Positions 25,065-32,899 of a stretch of DNA of 38,487 nt are shown in pieces. Positions within the stretch are counted from its first letter, which is position 1; each line of letters opens with the position of its first letter. The notes beneath the pieces were generated by a model, which saw only the letters and a program-made list of their open reading frames with translations, made no database searches and was not told where the DNA came from. Made by a program: the position numbers and the translations under genes. Origin of the DNA: Bacillus timonensis (GTDB lineage Bacteria; Bacillota; Bacilli; Bacillales; Bacillaceae_L); the NCBI RefSeq assembly GCF_004799755.1, contig NZ_SLUB01000042.1:1-38487 (forward strand), in the 5' to 3' direction.

Positions 25065-26597
25065 ATGGCCAGAAAAAGTCAAAACGGATCAAGCGTATTT
25101 ATTATTTCATTAATCCTTACCCTTATTTTTATTATTTGGGGTGTCTTTTTTACAGATAATCTCGCTCATGTCACTGACATTATCTATAATGGTTCAATTG
25201 ATTACCTCGGATGGGTATATCTAGCGGCAACCTTATTTTTTGTGATCTTCTCTATATTTTTATTGTTTTCGAGATATGGTGATATTCGGCTAGGTAAAAA
25301 AACAGACCGGCCTGATTTCAATACCGCTTCTTGGCTTGCGATGTTGTTCGGTGCAGGGATGGGAATAGGAATTGTCTATTGGGGTGTTGCCGAACCAGTC
25401 ACCCATTACACTAGTCCTCCCTATGGTGAGCCTTATACGGTTGAGGCAGCTAATACCGCAATGAAATATACCTTTTTTCATTGGGGTCTCGACCCTTGGG
25501 CGATTTATACAATCATTGGTTTAGCTCTTGCTTTTTTTCAATATAATAAAAAGCTTCCCGCATCGATAAGTTCGGCATTCTACCCCATGCTGGGCGATAG
25601 AATCTACGGACCGATCGGAAAGACCATTGATATACTATCTATTTTCGCAACTGTTTTTGGTATTGCTACATCCTTAGGCCTTGGTGCCATGCAAGTTACG
25701 GCTGGAATGCATGACATATTCGGAGTTCCTAATGGGTTAATTGTCCAGCTAATTGTGATTGCAGTCGCAACAGTCCTGTTTACAATCTCCATTAATACAG
25801 GCTTAGAGAGAGGAATCCAATACTTATCAAATGCTGCAATGATTTTATCGTTTGCGATTATGCTCGCGATTTTAATTTTGGGACCAACTTTGACTGTTAT
25901 AAAAGTATTTTTTAATACAACAGGTCTCTATATTAGTGACTTTATTCATATGAGTTTAAGGTTACAGCCTTTTGGTACAGGGGAATGGATTGCATCATGG
26001 ACGCTGTTTTATTGGGCTTGGTGGATTGCCTGGGCGCCATTCGTCGGAATGTTTATTGCTCGCGTTTCTAAAGGAAGAACAATAAGAGAGTTTGTCATTG
26101 GCGTCTTAATTTTCCCTACCCTTGGAACATGTCTTTGGATGTCCATATTTGGGGGCTCTGCATTAGAACTTGTTCAAAACACAGGTAATCATGATCTAGC
26201 AACACATATTACTGAAAACGTTTCATTGTCCATCTTTACATTCTTTGATTATCTCCCATTAAGTTCTTTGTTAAGTATTTTGGGGTTTGCTGTAGTTGCG
26301 ATTTATTATATAACAGTTGCAGACACAGCCACTTTTGTACTTGGTATGTTAAGTGAAGGTGGAACATTAAATCCTTCCAATAAAATTAAAGTCACGTGGG
26401 GCGTTATTCAATCAGCTTTAGCTGCTGTACTGCTTTTAGCAGGAGGATTGGAGGTATTGCAAACAGCCTCTATTGCAGCAGCGCTTCCTTTTACAATTAT
26501 CTTGATTGTCATGTGCTTCTCGTTATTAAAAGGTTTAAAAAGTGAAGTTGACGTACAAAGAGGAAATAAAAATATGACTCGCTCCATAAAGAATTGA
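25065..26597 (+). CDS. BCCT family betaine/choline-type transporter
   Basis: A 510-residue secondary transporter with twelve predicted membrane segments. BCCT hallmarks are GAGMGIGIVYWGVAEP in the third helix region and the signature WTLFYWAWWIAWAPFVG near residue 315, followed by FIARVSKGRTIREF. Members import glycine betaine, choline, carnitine or related compounds with sodium, mostly as osmoprotectants; OpuD of B. subtilis is the nearest known type. The short termini suggest limited osmosensing domains. AGGAGG lies 5 bases before ATG 25065. A strong terminator follows. Confidence 0.93.
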   Translation: MARKSQNGSSVFIISLILTLIFIIWGVFFTDNLAHVTDIIYNGSIDYLGWVYLAATLFFVIFSIFLLFSRYGDIRLGKKTDRPDFNTASWLAMLFGAGMGIGIVYWGVAEPVTHYTSPPYGEPYTVEAANTAMKYTFFHWGLDPWAIYTIIGLALAFFQYNKKLPASISSAFYPMLGDRIYGPIGKTIDILSIFATVFGIATSLGLGAMQVTAGMHDIFGVPNGLIVQLIVIAVATVLFTISINTGLERGIQYLSNAAMILSFAIMLAILILGPTLTVIKVFFNTTGLYISDFIHMSLRLQPFGTGEWIASWTLFYWAWWIAWAPFVGMFIARVSKGRTIREFVIGVLIFPTLGTCLWMSIFGGSALELVQNTGNHDLATHITENVSLSIFTFFDYLPLSSLLSILGFAVVAIYYITVADTATFVLGMLSEGGTLNPSNKIKVTWGVIQSALAAVLLLAGGLEVLQTASIAAALPFTIILIVMCFSLLKGLKSEVDVQRGNKNMTRSIKN

Positions 26598-26602
26598 TTG
26601 CA

Positions 26603-26644
26603 CAAAAAATCTCCTTGATGATATCTTTCCAAGGAGATTTTTTA
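26603..26644 (+). terminator. Intrinsic terminator of the BCCT gene
   Basis: AAAAAATCTCCTTG / CAAGGAGATTTTTT: a perfect stem with a 13-base loop and T6, six bases after the stop. Confidence 0.9.
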
Positions 26645-26752
26645 TTGTTATCTTCCAAATAGAACCACTCTTATATAGAACCGAAAAGGACCAGCCTCCC
26701 TCCTCTGTATGCTATAATAGTCTAATAGTTTTGCGCACCAGGAGGTTTCATA

Positions 26753-27658
26753 ATGAAAATAAATAAGGGCATCTTATTTGTACTATTAGGTGCTGGATGT
26801 TTTGGTTTCACACCGGTTTTTGCCAAATTAGGGTTCAGCTATGGCTATTCCCTTGGCCAAATTAATATCGTTCAAATGATTATTTCTTCATTTGTATTAT
26901 GGTCGATCACTCTAATTAAACGCCCTAGTTTTAAAGGGCTAAATAAGAGGAATATCCCTCAAATTATGATAACCGGTTGTTTTATCGGATTAACAAGTAT
27001 TTTTTATTATGGTTCGATGCAATATTTGCCGGCCTCATTGGCTATCATTTTAATGTTTCAATTCGTTTGGATCGGCATTATTTTAGAATGGATTTTCAGC
27101 AAAGTAAAACCCGCACCCATCACGATTTTATCGATCGTTTTCATTTTGATTGGGGTCTTTTTTGCTTCCAATATAGTAAACGGCAATATCCAGGGACTCC
27201 CTTTTAAAGGTTTCCTATTTGGGATTCTTTCTGCGTTTACGTATGCTGGGTTTATTTTTTTCAGCGGAAAGGTCGCCGTAGATGTAGATCCATTAACTCG
27301 AACTTCCTTAATGGCAACTGGGTCGACCATCTTAATTCTTATCCTTTTCATGCGTGAAATACCATCTGTACTGCCACTAGAGACAGACTTATTAGCAGTT
27401 ACAGTAGGTGTTTCACTATTTGGAGCTGTTCTTCCCCCACTCTTTTTCGCAGTGGGCTCACCATTGGTTCCTGGTGGAATTGCGAATATATTAACATCCA
27501 TTGAATTGCCCATCGCTATCCTATCAGCCAGCCTTATTTTATCTGAAACGGTTACGGGGCTTCAGTGGGTAGGTACAATTATTATATTAGCAGCGATTAC
27601 GTTAAATGAACTTGGTAGTAGACTTCATAGAATAAGAAGGAGACATGTTGAAGGGTAG
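26753..27658 (+). CDS. EamA/DMT family transporter
   Basis: A 301-residue membrane protein with ten predicted helices in two homologous EamA halves, about 5-140 and 150-290. Motifs include GAGCFGFTPVFAKLGF at the start of the first half and PPLFFAVGSPLVPGGIANIL with ELPIAILSASLIL in the second. DMT exporters move amino acids, metabolites or drugs; nothing here defines the solute. AGGAGG sits 9 bases before ATG 26753, and a TATAAT-like -10 lies at about 26712-26717 without a clear -35. It is monocistronic with its own terminator. Confidence 0.9.
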   Translation: MKINKGILFVLLGAGCFGFTPVFAKLGFSYGYSLGQINIVQMIISSFVLWSITLIKRPSFKGLNKRNIPQIMITGCFIGLTSIFYYGSMQYLPASLAIILMFQFVWIGIILEWIFSKVKPAPITILSIVFILIGVFFASNIVNGNIQGLPFKGFLFGILSAFTYAGFIFFSGKVAVDVDPLTRTSLMATGSTILILILFMREIPSVLPLETDLLAVTVGVSLFGAVLPPLFFAVGSPLVPGGIANILTSIELPIAILSASLILSETVTGLQWVGTIIILAAITLNELGSRLHRIRRRHVEG

Positions 27659-27693
27659 CGTTTTAGAAGATTTGTAAAAACACCTTCATCCTT

Positions 27694-27732
27694 AAAGCGT
27701 CAAAGACATAGAATAGTCTTTGACGCTTTTTA
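27694..27732. terminator. Terminator between convergent genes
   Basis: AAAGCGTCAAAGAC / GTCTTTGACGCTTT, 14-bp stem, T5 on the + strand. It ends the EamA gene and may also serve the convergent YjdM-like gene. Confidence 0.88.
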
Positions 27733-27743
27733 ATAAAAACCAT

Positions 27744-28085
27744 TTATACCTTTTTAACAAACTCTGATTTTAATTTCATTGCTCCAAACCCATCAATTTT
27801 GCAGTCGATATTATGATCTCCCTCTACCAAACGTATACTTTTTACTTTGGTACCTTGCTTTAGTGTGGATGAACTTCCTTTTACTTTAAGGTCTTTTATA
27901 ACCGTTACAGTATCTCCATCATTTAATATATTTCCATTTGCATCCTTGACTACTTTATTATCTTCATTATTCTCCACTTCTGACCCTTGAGCCCACTCAT
28001 GACCACATATTGGGCAAACCAATAATGCTCCATCCTCATAAGTGTATTCAGAATTACATTTTGGACAATTTGGTAGATTGCTCAT
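27744..28085 (-). CDS. YjdM/PhnA-like zinc-ribbon protein
   Basis: A 113-residue cytosolic protein with an N-terminal zinc ribbon ([25 protein letters not shown], four Cys in two CxxC pairs) and a C-terminal PhnA domain ([23 protein letters not shown], then [17 protein letters not shown]). This is the widespread YjdM family, formerly named PhnA; despite the old name it is not a phosphonoacetate hydrolase and its role is unclear. ATG 28085 follows GGAGG; the open frame extends 13 codons further upstream without a ribosome binding site. It is divergent from the LysM/3D gene. Confidence 0.93.
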   Translation of the reverse strand: MSNLPNCPKCNSEYTYEDGALLVCPICGHEWAQGSEVENNEDNKVVKDANGNILNDGDTVTVIKDLKVKGSSSTLKQGTKVKSIRLVEGDHNIDCKIDGFGAMKLKSEFVKKV

Positions 28086-28183
28086 AAATTTAATTCCTCC
28101 ATTAATTATATTGATATCATCCATTACATAGTAGCATACTTTTATGCTATCTTATTACCCCCGGTATCCCTTTTTAAATACTT

Positions 28184-28225
28184 CTAGAAATATTCTTGCA
28201 ATATAATTGCCATAGATGTTACCAA
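28184..28225 (-). other. Thirteen-codon ORF with a strong Shine-Dalgarno
   Basis: On the minus strand AGGGAGGTGATAA, nearly the full anti-Shine-Dalgarno complement, is followed at once by a TTG codon opening a 13-residue frame (MVTSMAIILQEYF, stop TAG at 28184-28186). Strong sites like this precede the small holin-like type I toxin peptides of Bacillus, which often begin MVTYE, so this may be a decayed relative or a leader peptide. The frame is too short to call a gene. Confidence 0.35.
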
Positions 28226-28312
28226 ATTATCACCTCCCTGTTCTTTGTCTAGCAAAAATCTATGTTACGATTATTGAAAATTAGCAACTAAAGAAACATG
28301 GAGGGTAAAAGA

Positions 28313-29143
28313 ATGCTTAAAAAAATGGTCTCAATTTTGGCGGGTACTGTGCTCTCAGTAACAGTAAGTGCTAATGTACAAGCATCAACAATTACAGTTC
28401 AAAAAGGAGATACACTTTGGGATCTCTCGCGTGCAAATAACTCATCCGTAAAGAATATTAAAATGTTAAATCAACTTACGACAGATCTTATCCATCCTGG
28501 GGATAAACTTACTATAGTACCCGAAAAACAATATACAGTTAAGCAAGGCGACACATTATGGGACATAGCAAGGGATCATCAGGTTACGGTTTCTCAATTA
28601 AAAGAGTGGAATCAATTACATACTGATCTTATCCATCCTGGATTAAATCTAGTAATCTTTGAAGGTGTAAAAGGAACGGCTGCTGTTACTGCGGAAAAAC
28701 CGGTACAGTCTGTTGAAGTATCAACAAAGGTAAGTGCAAGTTCAACACCAGCTGTTAAAACACAACAGGAAACGACAGCTACAGCACCAACAACTGAAAC
28801 TGCAAATACTAGTACCGCCGCATCGCCAGCTACCGAAACAAGTAAGACAAGCTCAAAGGAATTTTTAATGGAAGCTACAGCTTACACCGCGACTTGTGAA
28901 GGATGCTCAGGCATTACATCAACTGGAATTAATCTATTAGAAAACCCGAATGCAAAGGTGATCTCAGTTGACCCATCTATTATTCCTCTTGGCAGCAAAG
29001 TCTATGTGGAAGGCTATGGAGAAGCAATTGCGGGAGACACGGGTGGAGCCATTAAAGGTAATAAAATTGATGTCTTTATTCCTTCTAAACAAGAAGCCAT
29101 CCATTTCGGCAGAAAACAAGTGAAAGTCACTATTTTAGACTGA
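28313..29143 (+). CDS. Cell-wall protein with two LysM domains and a 3D domain
   Basis: A 276-residue secreted protein. A signal peptide ends near NVQAS (about residue 25). LysM repeats follow at about 27-70 (ITVQKGDTLWDLSRANN) and 76-119 (YTVKQGDTLWDIARDHQ); they bind peptidoglycan. A Thr/Ala/Ser-rich linker leads to a C-terminal 3D domain with EATAYTATCEGCSGITSTG, VDPSIIPLG and DTGGAIKGNKIDVF; the three Asp give the domain its name and it resembles lytic transglycosylase barrels. It is closest to B. subtilis YocH-type wall hydrolases. The start ATG 28313 follows GGAGGG; an in-frame upstream ATG lies on that site. Confidence 0.93.
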   Translation: MLKKMVSILAGTVLSVTVSANVQASTITVQKGDTLWDLSRANNSSVKNIKMLNQLTTDLIHPGDKLTIVPEKQYTVKQGDTLWDIARDHQVTVSQLKEWNQLHTDLIHPGLNLVIFEGVKGTAAVTAEKPVQSVEVSTKVSASSTPAVKTQQETTATAPTTETANTSTAASPATETSKTSSKEFLMEATAYTATCEGCSGITSTGINLLENPNAKVISVDPSIIPLGSKVYVEGYGEAIAGDTGGAIKGNKIDVFIPSKQEAIHFGRKQVKVTILD

Positions 29144-29170
29144 TTCAGTATCAGCTTTGTTTTAGGTAGG

Positions 29171-29211
29171 ACACTGCAAAATCATGAAATTCGAGGTTTT
29201 GCAGTGTTTTT
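29171..29211 (+). terminator. Intrinsic terminator of the LysM/3D gene
   Basis: ACACTGCAAAA / TTTTGCAGTGT with a 14-base loop, then TTTTC. Confidence 0.85.
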
Positions 29212-29222
29212 CTTTATAAAAT

Positions 29223-29251
29223 GTAAAAAGCCACTCTTTTGTGGCTTTTAC
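29223..29251 (-). terminator. Intrinsic terminator of the que gene cluster
   Basis: On the minus strand GTAAAAGCCAC / GTGGCTTTTTAC with a 6-base loop, T5 within the distal arm. It is 12 bp beyond the transporter stop and ends the queF-queC-transporter unit. Confidence 0.82.
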
Positions 29252-29263
29252 AAAGGATCTTAT

Positions 29264-29803
29264 TTAATGGCTCTCTGCGTTATTCAAACCATTCAATCGA
29301 ACTTGGTTCAATATTAGAGCACCAATCATTTGAATAATCGTCTTCACAATAATTTGCCCTAAAATAGCCGCCGGTACAGCCTCCCATGGTAGAATATTAG
29401 CTCCAAGTGGACTTAAACCAACCACTACAAAAATAACAGAATCAAGAAATCCTCCAACAATTCCACTATAGAACACGCGCCATGCTATTGGTAGTTTCAA
29501 TCTCGTATAAATTTCTGTATCAGCTGATTCGGACACAATAAATGAAATGGCCGAAGCCACCACAATCAACAATGTATCCCCCAGCATGAATGATACCAAT
29601 GCTGATAAGATTAAAGCTATGAAAATAAATAAATATGTTTTCCCTCTCCCATATTTATGTTGCACCAGGTCCCGGAGAATAAAGGTCGCTCCAACCAACA
29701 GCGTCCCCATTGGAACGATAAAAACTCCAAACTGTAATGGCGCTAATGCTGCTGTTACCACATTCGCGGTAACAATCGATAACAAGTAAAATAGTATTCT
29801 CAT
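29264..29803 (-). CDS. VUT family (YhhQ-like) queuosine precursor transporter
   Basis: A 179-residue membrane protein with five or six helices. The start MRILFYLLSIVTANVVTAAL and the segments GATFILRDLVQHKYGRGKTY and WRVFYSGIVGGFLDSVIF are typical of the vitamin-uptake-transporter/YhhQ group, whose characterised members import 7-deazaguanine precursors of queuosine. Position after queC (4-bp gap) under preQ1 riboswitches supports that role. GAGGAG lies 7 bases before ATG 29803. The last gene of the cluster, followed by a terminator. Confidence 0.85.
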   Translation of the reverse strand: MRILFYLLSIVTANVVTAALAPLQFGVFIVPMGTLLVGATFILRDLVQHKYGRGKTYLFIFIALILSALVSFMLGDTLLIVVASAISFIVSESADTEIYTRLKLPIAWRVFYSGIVGGFLDSVIFVVVGLSPLGANILPWEAVPAAILGQIIVKTIIQMIGALILNQVRLNGLNNAESH

Positions 29804-29807
29804 GATA

Positions 29808-30473
29808 TTACTCCTCTAAGTTTGATTTCCCTAAGTAAAATTCATCTAGTCCTTTTTTGCGCAATTTGCACGCAGGGCATTCTCCACAGCCATCTGCGAT
29901 TACACCGTTATAGCACGTTAATGTTCTTTCCCGGACAAATTCAAGTGCTCCAAGCTGATCAGCAAGCTCCCAAGTTTGTGCCTTATTCAACCACATCAAC
30001 GGTGTATCAATCACAAAGGAAGCGTCCATCGATAAATTTAACGTTACATTCAACGATTTCATAAAAATATCTCGGCAATCAGGATATCCGCTAAAATCTG
30101 TTTCACTAACCCCTGTCACGATATGCTTTGCCCCTACTTGACGCGCTAAAACCCCAGCAAATGAAAGGAAGAGCAGATTTCGACCAGGCACAAAGGTGGA
30201 TGGCAACTCGCCATTTTCTCCCTCTTCTATCTTTATATCATGTCTCGTCAATGCATTCGGAGCAAGTTGATTCAGAAGTGACATATCAAGAATATGATGT
30301 TTGACACCAAGTTCTGCTGCTATATCTTTTGCACATTGGATTTCAAGACGATGCTTTTGACCATAATCAAAAGTCACGACTTCAACCTCTTCAAAACGTT
30401 CCCTTGCCCAAAACAAACATGTTGTGCTATCTTGACCTCCACTAAACACAACAATTGCTTTTTCTCTCTTCAT
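29808..30473 (-). CDS. queC: 7-cyano-7-deazaguanine (preQ0) synthase QueC
   Basis: A 221-residue ATP-dependent enzyme that converts 7-carboxy-7-deazaguanine and ammonia to preQ0 in queuosine synthesis. It has the PP-loop [10 protein letters not shown] at the N-terminus, [10 protein letters not shown], the segment [13 protein letters not shown] and a C-terminal zinc site (CYNG then [13 protein letters not shown]). Length is normal for the family. AAAGGTGG precedes ATG 30473. A preQ1-I riboswitch with its own terminator lies just upstream, between queF and queC. Confidence 0.96.
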   Translation of the reverse strand: MKREKAIVVFSGGQDSTTCLFWARERFEEVEVVTFDYGQKHRLEIQCAKDIAAELGVKHHILDMSLLNQLAPNALTRHDIKIEEGENGELPSTFVPGRNLLFLSFAGVLARQVGAKHIVTGVSETDFSGYPDCRDIFMKSLNVTLNLSMDASFVIDTPLMWLNKAQTWELADQLGALEFVRERTLTCYNGVIADGCGECPACKLRKKGLDEFYLGKSNLEE

Positions 30474-30493
30474 TTCAAAACCACCTTTTAACG

Positions 30494-30559
30494 AAAAAAC
30501 AGCACCCTAAGAAAAAGTGCTGTTTCTTAGTTTTTTTAAGAGGGTAGCTAAAAACCTCT
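30494..30559 (-). promoter_or_regulatory. preQ1-I riboswitch with terminator, in front of queC
   Basis: On the minus strand AGAGG...CCTCT encloses TTTTTAGCTA and is followed by the A-rich tail TTAAAAAAACTAAG (aptamer 30526-30559). This is the class I preQ1 aptamer pattern. Next comes a terminator AACAGCAC / GTGCTGTT with T6 (30494-30525). The aptamer 3' strand CTAAGAAA can instead pair with TTTCTTAG in the terminator loop, giving a clear antiterminator that preQ1 binding would disrupt. The aptamer starts about 18 bases after the queF stop. Confidence 0.9.
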
Positions 30560-30577
30560 TTCTGCATTCAATTCTTT

Positions 30578-31078
30578 TTATCGATTATCGATTTTTTCAG
30601 GATTTAAGTCATGGTTCATTAAACGGTAATTCGCCATTTCCTCATATTTCGTTCCTGGCTTCCCATAATTACACCATGGATCAATCGAGATACCTCCACG
30701 TGGAGTAAACTTCCCCCATACCTCGATATACCTTGGATCAAGTAATTTGATTAGATCGTTCATAATGATATTGACACAATCCTCATGGAAATCACCATGA
30801 TTTCTAAAACTAAATAAATATAATTTTAATGATTTACTCTCAACAAGCTTTTTATCTGGAATATATGATATATATATTGTCGCAAAGTCCGGTTGATGTG
30901 TAAGTGGGCATAGACTTGTGAACTCTGGACAATTAAATTTCACAAAATAATCACGATTTGAATGAAGATTATCTACTGCCTCAAGTACCTCTGGTGCATA
31001 TTCAAATGAATATTGAGTATTTTGATTACCTAATAGTGTTAAATCTTTTAAACCTTCTTCATGGCTTCGGCCAGACAT
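30578..31078 (-). CDS. queF: NADPH-dependent preQ0 reductase QueF
   Basis: A 166-residue T-fold enzyme that reduces the nitrile preQ0 to the amine preQ1. The catalytic Cys is in [19 protein letters not shown], and the substrate and NADPH motif is [25 protein letters not shown] 31078 follows AAGGAGG; the longer in-frame upstream frame starts within non-coding leader. This is the short, unimodular form found in Bacillus. The gene is first in the que cluster, led by its own preQ1-I riboswitch. queD and queE, which accompany queC and queF in B. subtilis, are not here. Confidence 0.96.
   Translation of the reverse strand: MSGRSHEEGLKDLTLLGNQNTQYSFEYAPEVLEAVDNLHSNRDYFVKFNCPEFTSLCPLTHQPDFATIYISYIPDKKLVESKSLKLYLFSFRNHGDFHEDCVNIIMNDLIKLLDPRYIEVWGKFTPRGGISIDPWCNYGKPGTKYEEMANYRLMNHDLNPEKIDNR
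30584..30612 (-). promoter_or_regulatory. Possible internal promoter for queC
   Basis: Inside the 3' end of queF, minus strand: ATGACT (30607-30612), 17-bp spacer, GATAAT (30584-30589). Transcription from here would start just before the second preQ1 aptamer. The -10 matches 5 of 6, the -35 4 of 6. Confidence 0.4.
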
Positions 31079-31161
31079 AAAAAAACCTCCTTGTAAATGT
31101 ATCCCAACACTTGCCAAAAGAGGTTTAGCCTATCATTCTATAAAAGACGTATGTAAAAACA

Positions 31162-31243
31162 GAAAAAGCCACATCCGCTTATGGACATGGCACTTGTCAT
31201 GTTTCCATAGTTTTTTATAGAGGGTATCCGCTATGAACCTCTC
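31162..31243 (-). promoter_or_regulatory. preQ1-I riboswitch with terminator, in front of queF
   Basis: On the minus strand AGAGGTTCATAGCGGATA, CCCTCT, then TATAAAAAACTATGG (31205-31243) matches the class I preQ1 aptamer closely. A terminator follows (31162-31191): GCCATGTCC / GGATGTGGC with two G-U pairs and TTTTTC. The aptamer tail TATGGA plus CATG can pair with CATG plus TCCATA in the terminator's 5' arm as antiterminator. PreQ1 would therefore shut off queF and anything downstream. Confidence 0.93.
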
Positions 31244-31275
31244 CCATATTCGCCTGGGCATTCTTTACTTCAATC

Positions 31276-31304
31276 AATATATAATATTTAGATAAGAACG
31301 TCAA
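31276..31304 (-). promoter_or_regulatory. Sigma-A promoter of queF
   Basis: TTGACG (31299-31304), 17-bp spacer, TATATT (31276-31281) on the minus strand. Transcription would start about 25 bases before the first preQ1 aptamer. Confidence 0.7.
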
Positions 31305-31312
31305 ATGGAAAT

Positions 31313-31810
31313 TTAAGTCGTTGCTGCTGAAGAAGCTGCTGCCTGGTCCGCCTTCACACAATCGATTGCGACAACGATTGCAATAATAATTGCTTCCATC
31401 TCTTCATTCAATATTTGAACTCTGTAGCTATCGCCCCATGTGAACCACTCTTTGCTCACTTTTCCGACAACTTGTCCATGCTGTACTACTTGAAAATCCA
31501 TATCCCACCAATTGCCATGTACCTCAATACCTGCTGCATCAATCGTATAACGGGCTTTAAAGAAAGAAAACTCCTTTTTAATCGTTAACACTTCTCGACC
31601 GTTCACCTCTACGAAAAACTTGGGTAACCAGCTGAATACCTTTTTTGTAATGAGTGCAACTTCATCTCGTTTTGTATTCATAATGGAGAAGGTCTTAGGA
31701 ATTTTCATAAAGCTTCCCTCAACAAAATAGACATCTTTCTCCTGCTGATCTTTGACTGTAAACTTGCCACTTAAACTAAAAACCTTTTGTTTTATATACA
31801 GTTGTTTCAT
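31313..31810 (-). CDS. LURP-one-related (YxjI-like) protein
   Basis: A 165-residue protein of the LOR/tubby-like fold, which forms a beta barrel around a central hydrophobic helix. The repeating strands (LYIKQKVFSLSGKFTVKD, FMKIPKTFSIMNTKRDEVALI, VFSWLPKFFVEV) and the hydrophobic C-terminal helix AIIIAIVVAIDCVKAD are characteristic. The bacterial family (YxjI) has no established function; related scramblase-like proteins touch membranes. GGGGAGG precedes ATG 31810; an upstream in-frame start has no ribosome binding site. The stop lies only a few bases before the queF promoter. Confidence 0.85.
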   Translation of the reverse strand: MKQLYIKQKVFSLSGKFTVKDQQEKDVYFVEGSFMKIPKTFSIMNTKRDEVALITKKVFSWLPKFFVEVNGREVLTIKKEFSFFKARYTIDAAGIEVHGNWWDMDFQVVQHGQVVGKVSKEWFTWGDSYRVQILNEEMEAIIIAIVVAIDCVKADQAAASSAATT

Positions 31811-31930
31811 CCAATCCTCCCCTTTATATTCGGTCATAAACACTACTTTCTAGTATCAATCTTTTTTACCTGACATATGAATCCTTATATCAATATGTTC
31901 TGCATATTTTCCCAGAATACCTTCATAATG

Positions 31931-31964
31931 AAAAAGGTATACAACTAAAGATAGTTGCATACCC
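31931..31964 (-). terminator. Intrinsic terminator of the FAH-family gene
   Basis: On the minus strand GGTATGCAACT / AGTTGTATACC, then TTTTTC, 30 bp beyond the stop. Confidence 0.85.
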
Positions 31965-31993
31965 GACTAATCCACTCAATTTAAAAGAACACT

Positions 31994-32797
31994 CTATTTT
32001 ACATAATTACGAAGTGTTCCGATATGTTCAACATCCACAGAAATAACGTCTCCTGATTTCATTGGACAGCTACCAGAAGGAGAACCAGTAGCGATTACAT
32101 CCCCTGGCTCCAGTGTCATAACGTTCGAAATCCAACTGATAAGATAAGGAATGGACAAAGACATCTGATTCGTATTGCCTTCTTGTACCACTTTCCCGTT
32201 TAACGTTGTAACAATGTTTAAATTGGTTGGATCCACTCCTGTTACAATCCAAGGACCCAATGGCCCAAATGTGTCGAAACCTTTACCTCGTGTAAATTGG
32301 GGATCCTTTTTCGTTAGGTCCCGAGCTGTTACATCATTAAATATCGTATAGCCCAAAACGTAATCCAAAGCTTCATTTTCCCTAATATTTTTCCCGCGTT
32401 TTCCAATAATGAGTGCCAGTTCTCCTTCCATTTCTACCTGCTGCGTTAGGTATGTAGGAGGAAGAAGAATTTCACCCTCGTTAGGAATAAGGGAAGATGT
32501 AGGTTTTAAAAATAAAAAAGGCTCCTTGAGATTGGCCTTGCCCCCAGTTTCCTCTGCATGTTGTGCGTATGTCCATCCAAAGTTAATCACCTTTTGAGGT
32601 CTAACTGGCTCTAGTATTTTCACATCTTTAACTTTTACCTTTATGCTATCAAATGTGAACTTCCCACTTATAATGTCATCAAAATGACTAGATAACTGTA
32701 AAATTTCGTCATCTTCTACGATCCCATAATATACTTGGTTATTTTGATTCTGATAACGAACGATTGTTTGCGTTTTTTGCAATAACCTCATACTCAT
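31994..32797 (-). CDS. Fumarylacetoacetate hydrolase family protein
   Basis: A 267-residue enzyme of the FAH superfamily, metal-dependent hydrolases and decarboxylases acting on 2-oxo or acylpyruvate compounds. The metal-binding core is VEMEGELALIIGK with the following Asp in GYTIFNDVTARDL; the substrate loop is TRGKGFDTFGPLGPW and the end is DVIATGSPSG. The small N-terminal domain is shortened as in single-domain members. Candidate substrates are acylpyruvates, oxaloacetate or homoprotocatechuate intermediates; none can be chosen. I prefer ATG 32797, with GGGTGG about 7 bases upstream; ATG 32821 has no ribosome binding site and ATG 32791 is a further choice. Confidence 0.87.
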   Translation of the reverse strand: MSMRLLQKTQTIVRYQNQNNQVYYGIVEDDEILQLSSHFDDIISGKFTFDSIKVKVKDVKILEPVRPQKVINFGWTYAQHAEETGGKANLKEPFLFLKPTSSLIPNEGEILLPPTYLTQQVEMEGELALIIGKRGKNIRENEALDYVLGYTIFNDVTARDLTKKDPQFTRGKGFDTFGPLGPWIVTGVDPTNLNIVTTLNGKVVQEGNTNQMSLSIPYLISWISNVMTLEPGDVIATGSPSGSCPMKSGDVISVDVEHIGTLRNYVK

Positions 32798-32899
32798 ACA
32801 TGTACCACCCGATTTTGTCATTTACTCTATTAAACTAGTTCGTTCCTCTCTTTTATAGTAACCAAAATCTCCGAAAATGAAAACGTTTTCTCAATAAAG

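Noticed and set aside
28140-28312. WalR binding site upstream of the LysM/3D gene
   Set aside because: TGTTAC-N5 half-sites occur (28217 and 28262), but the second half of the direct repeat is missing in both cases.
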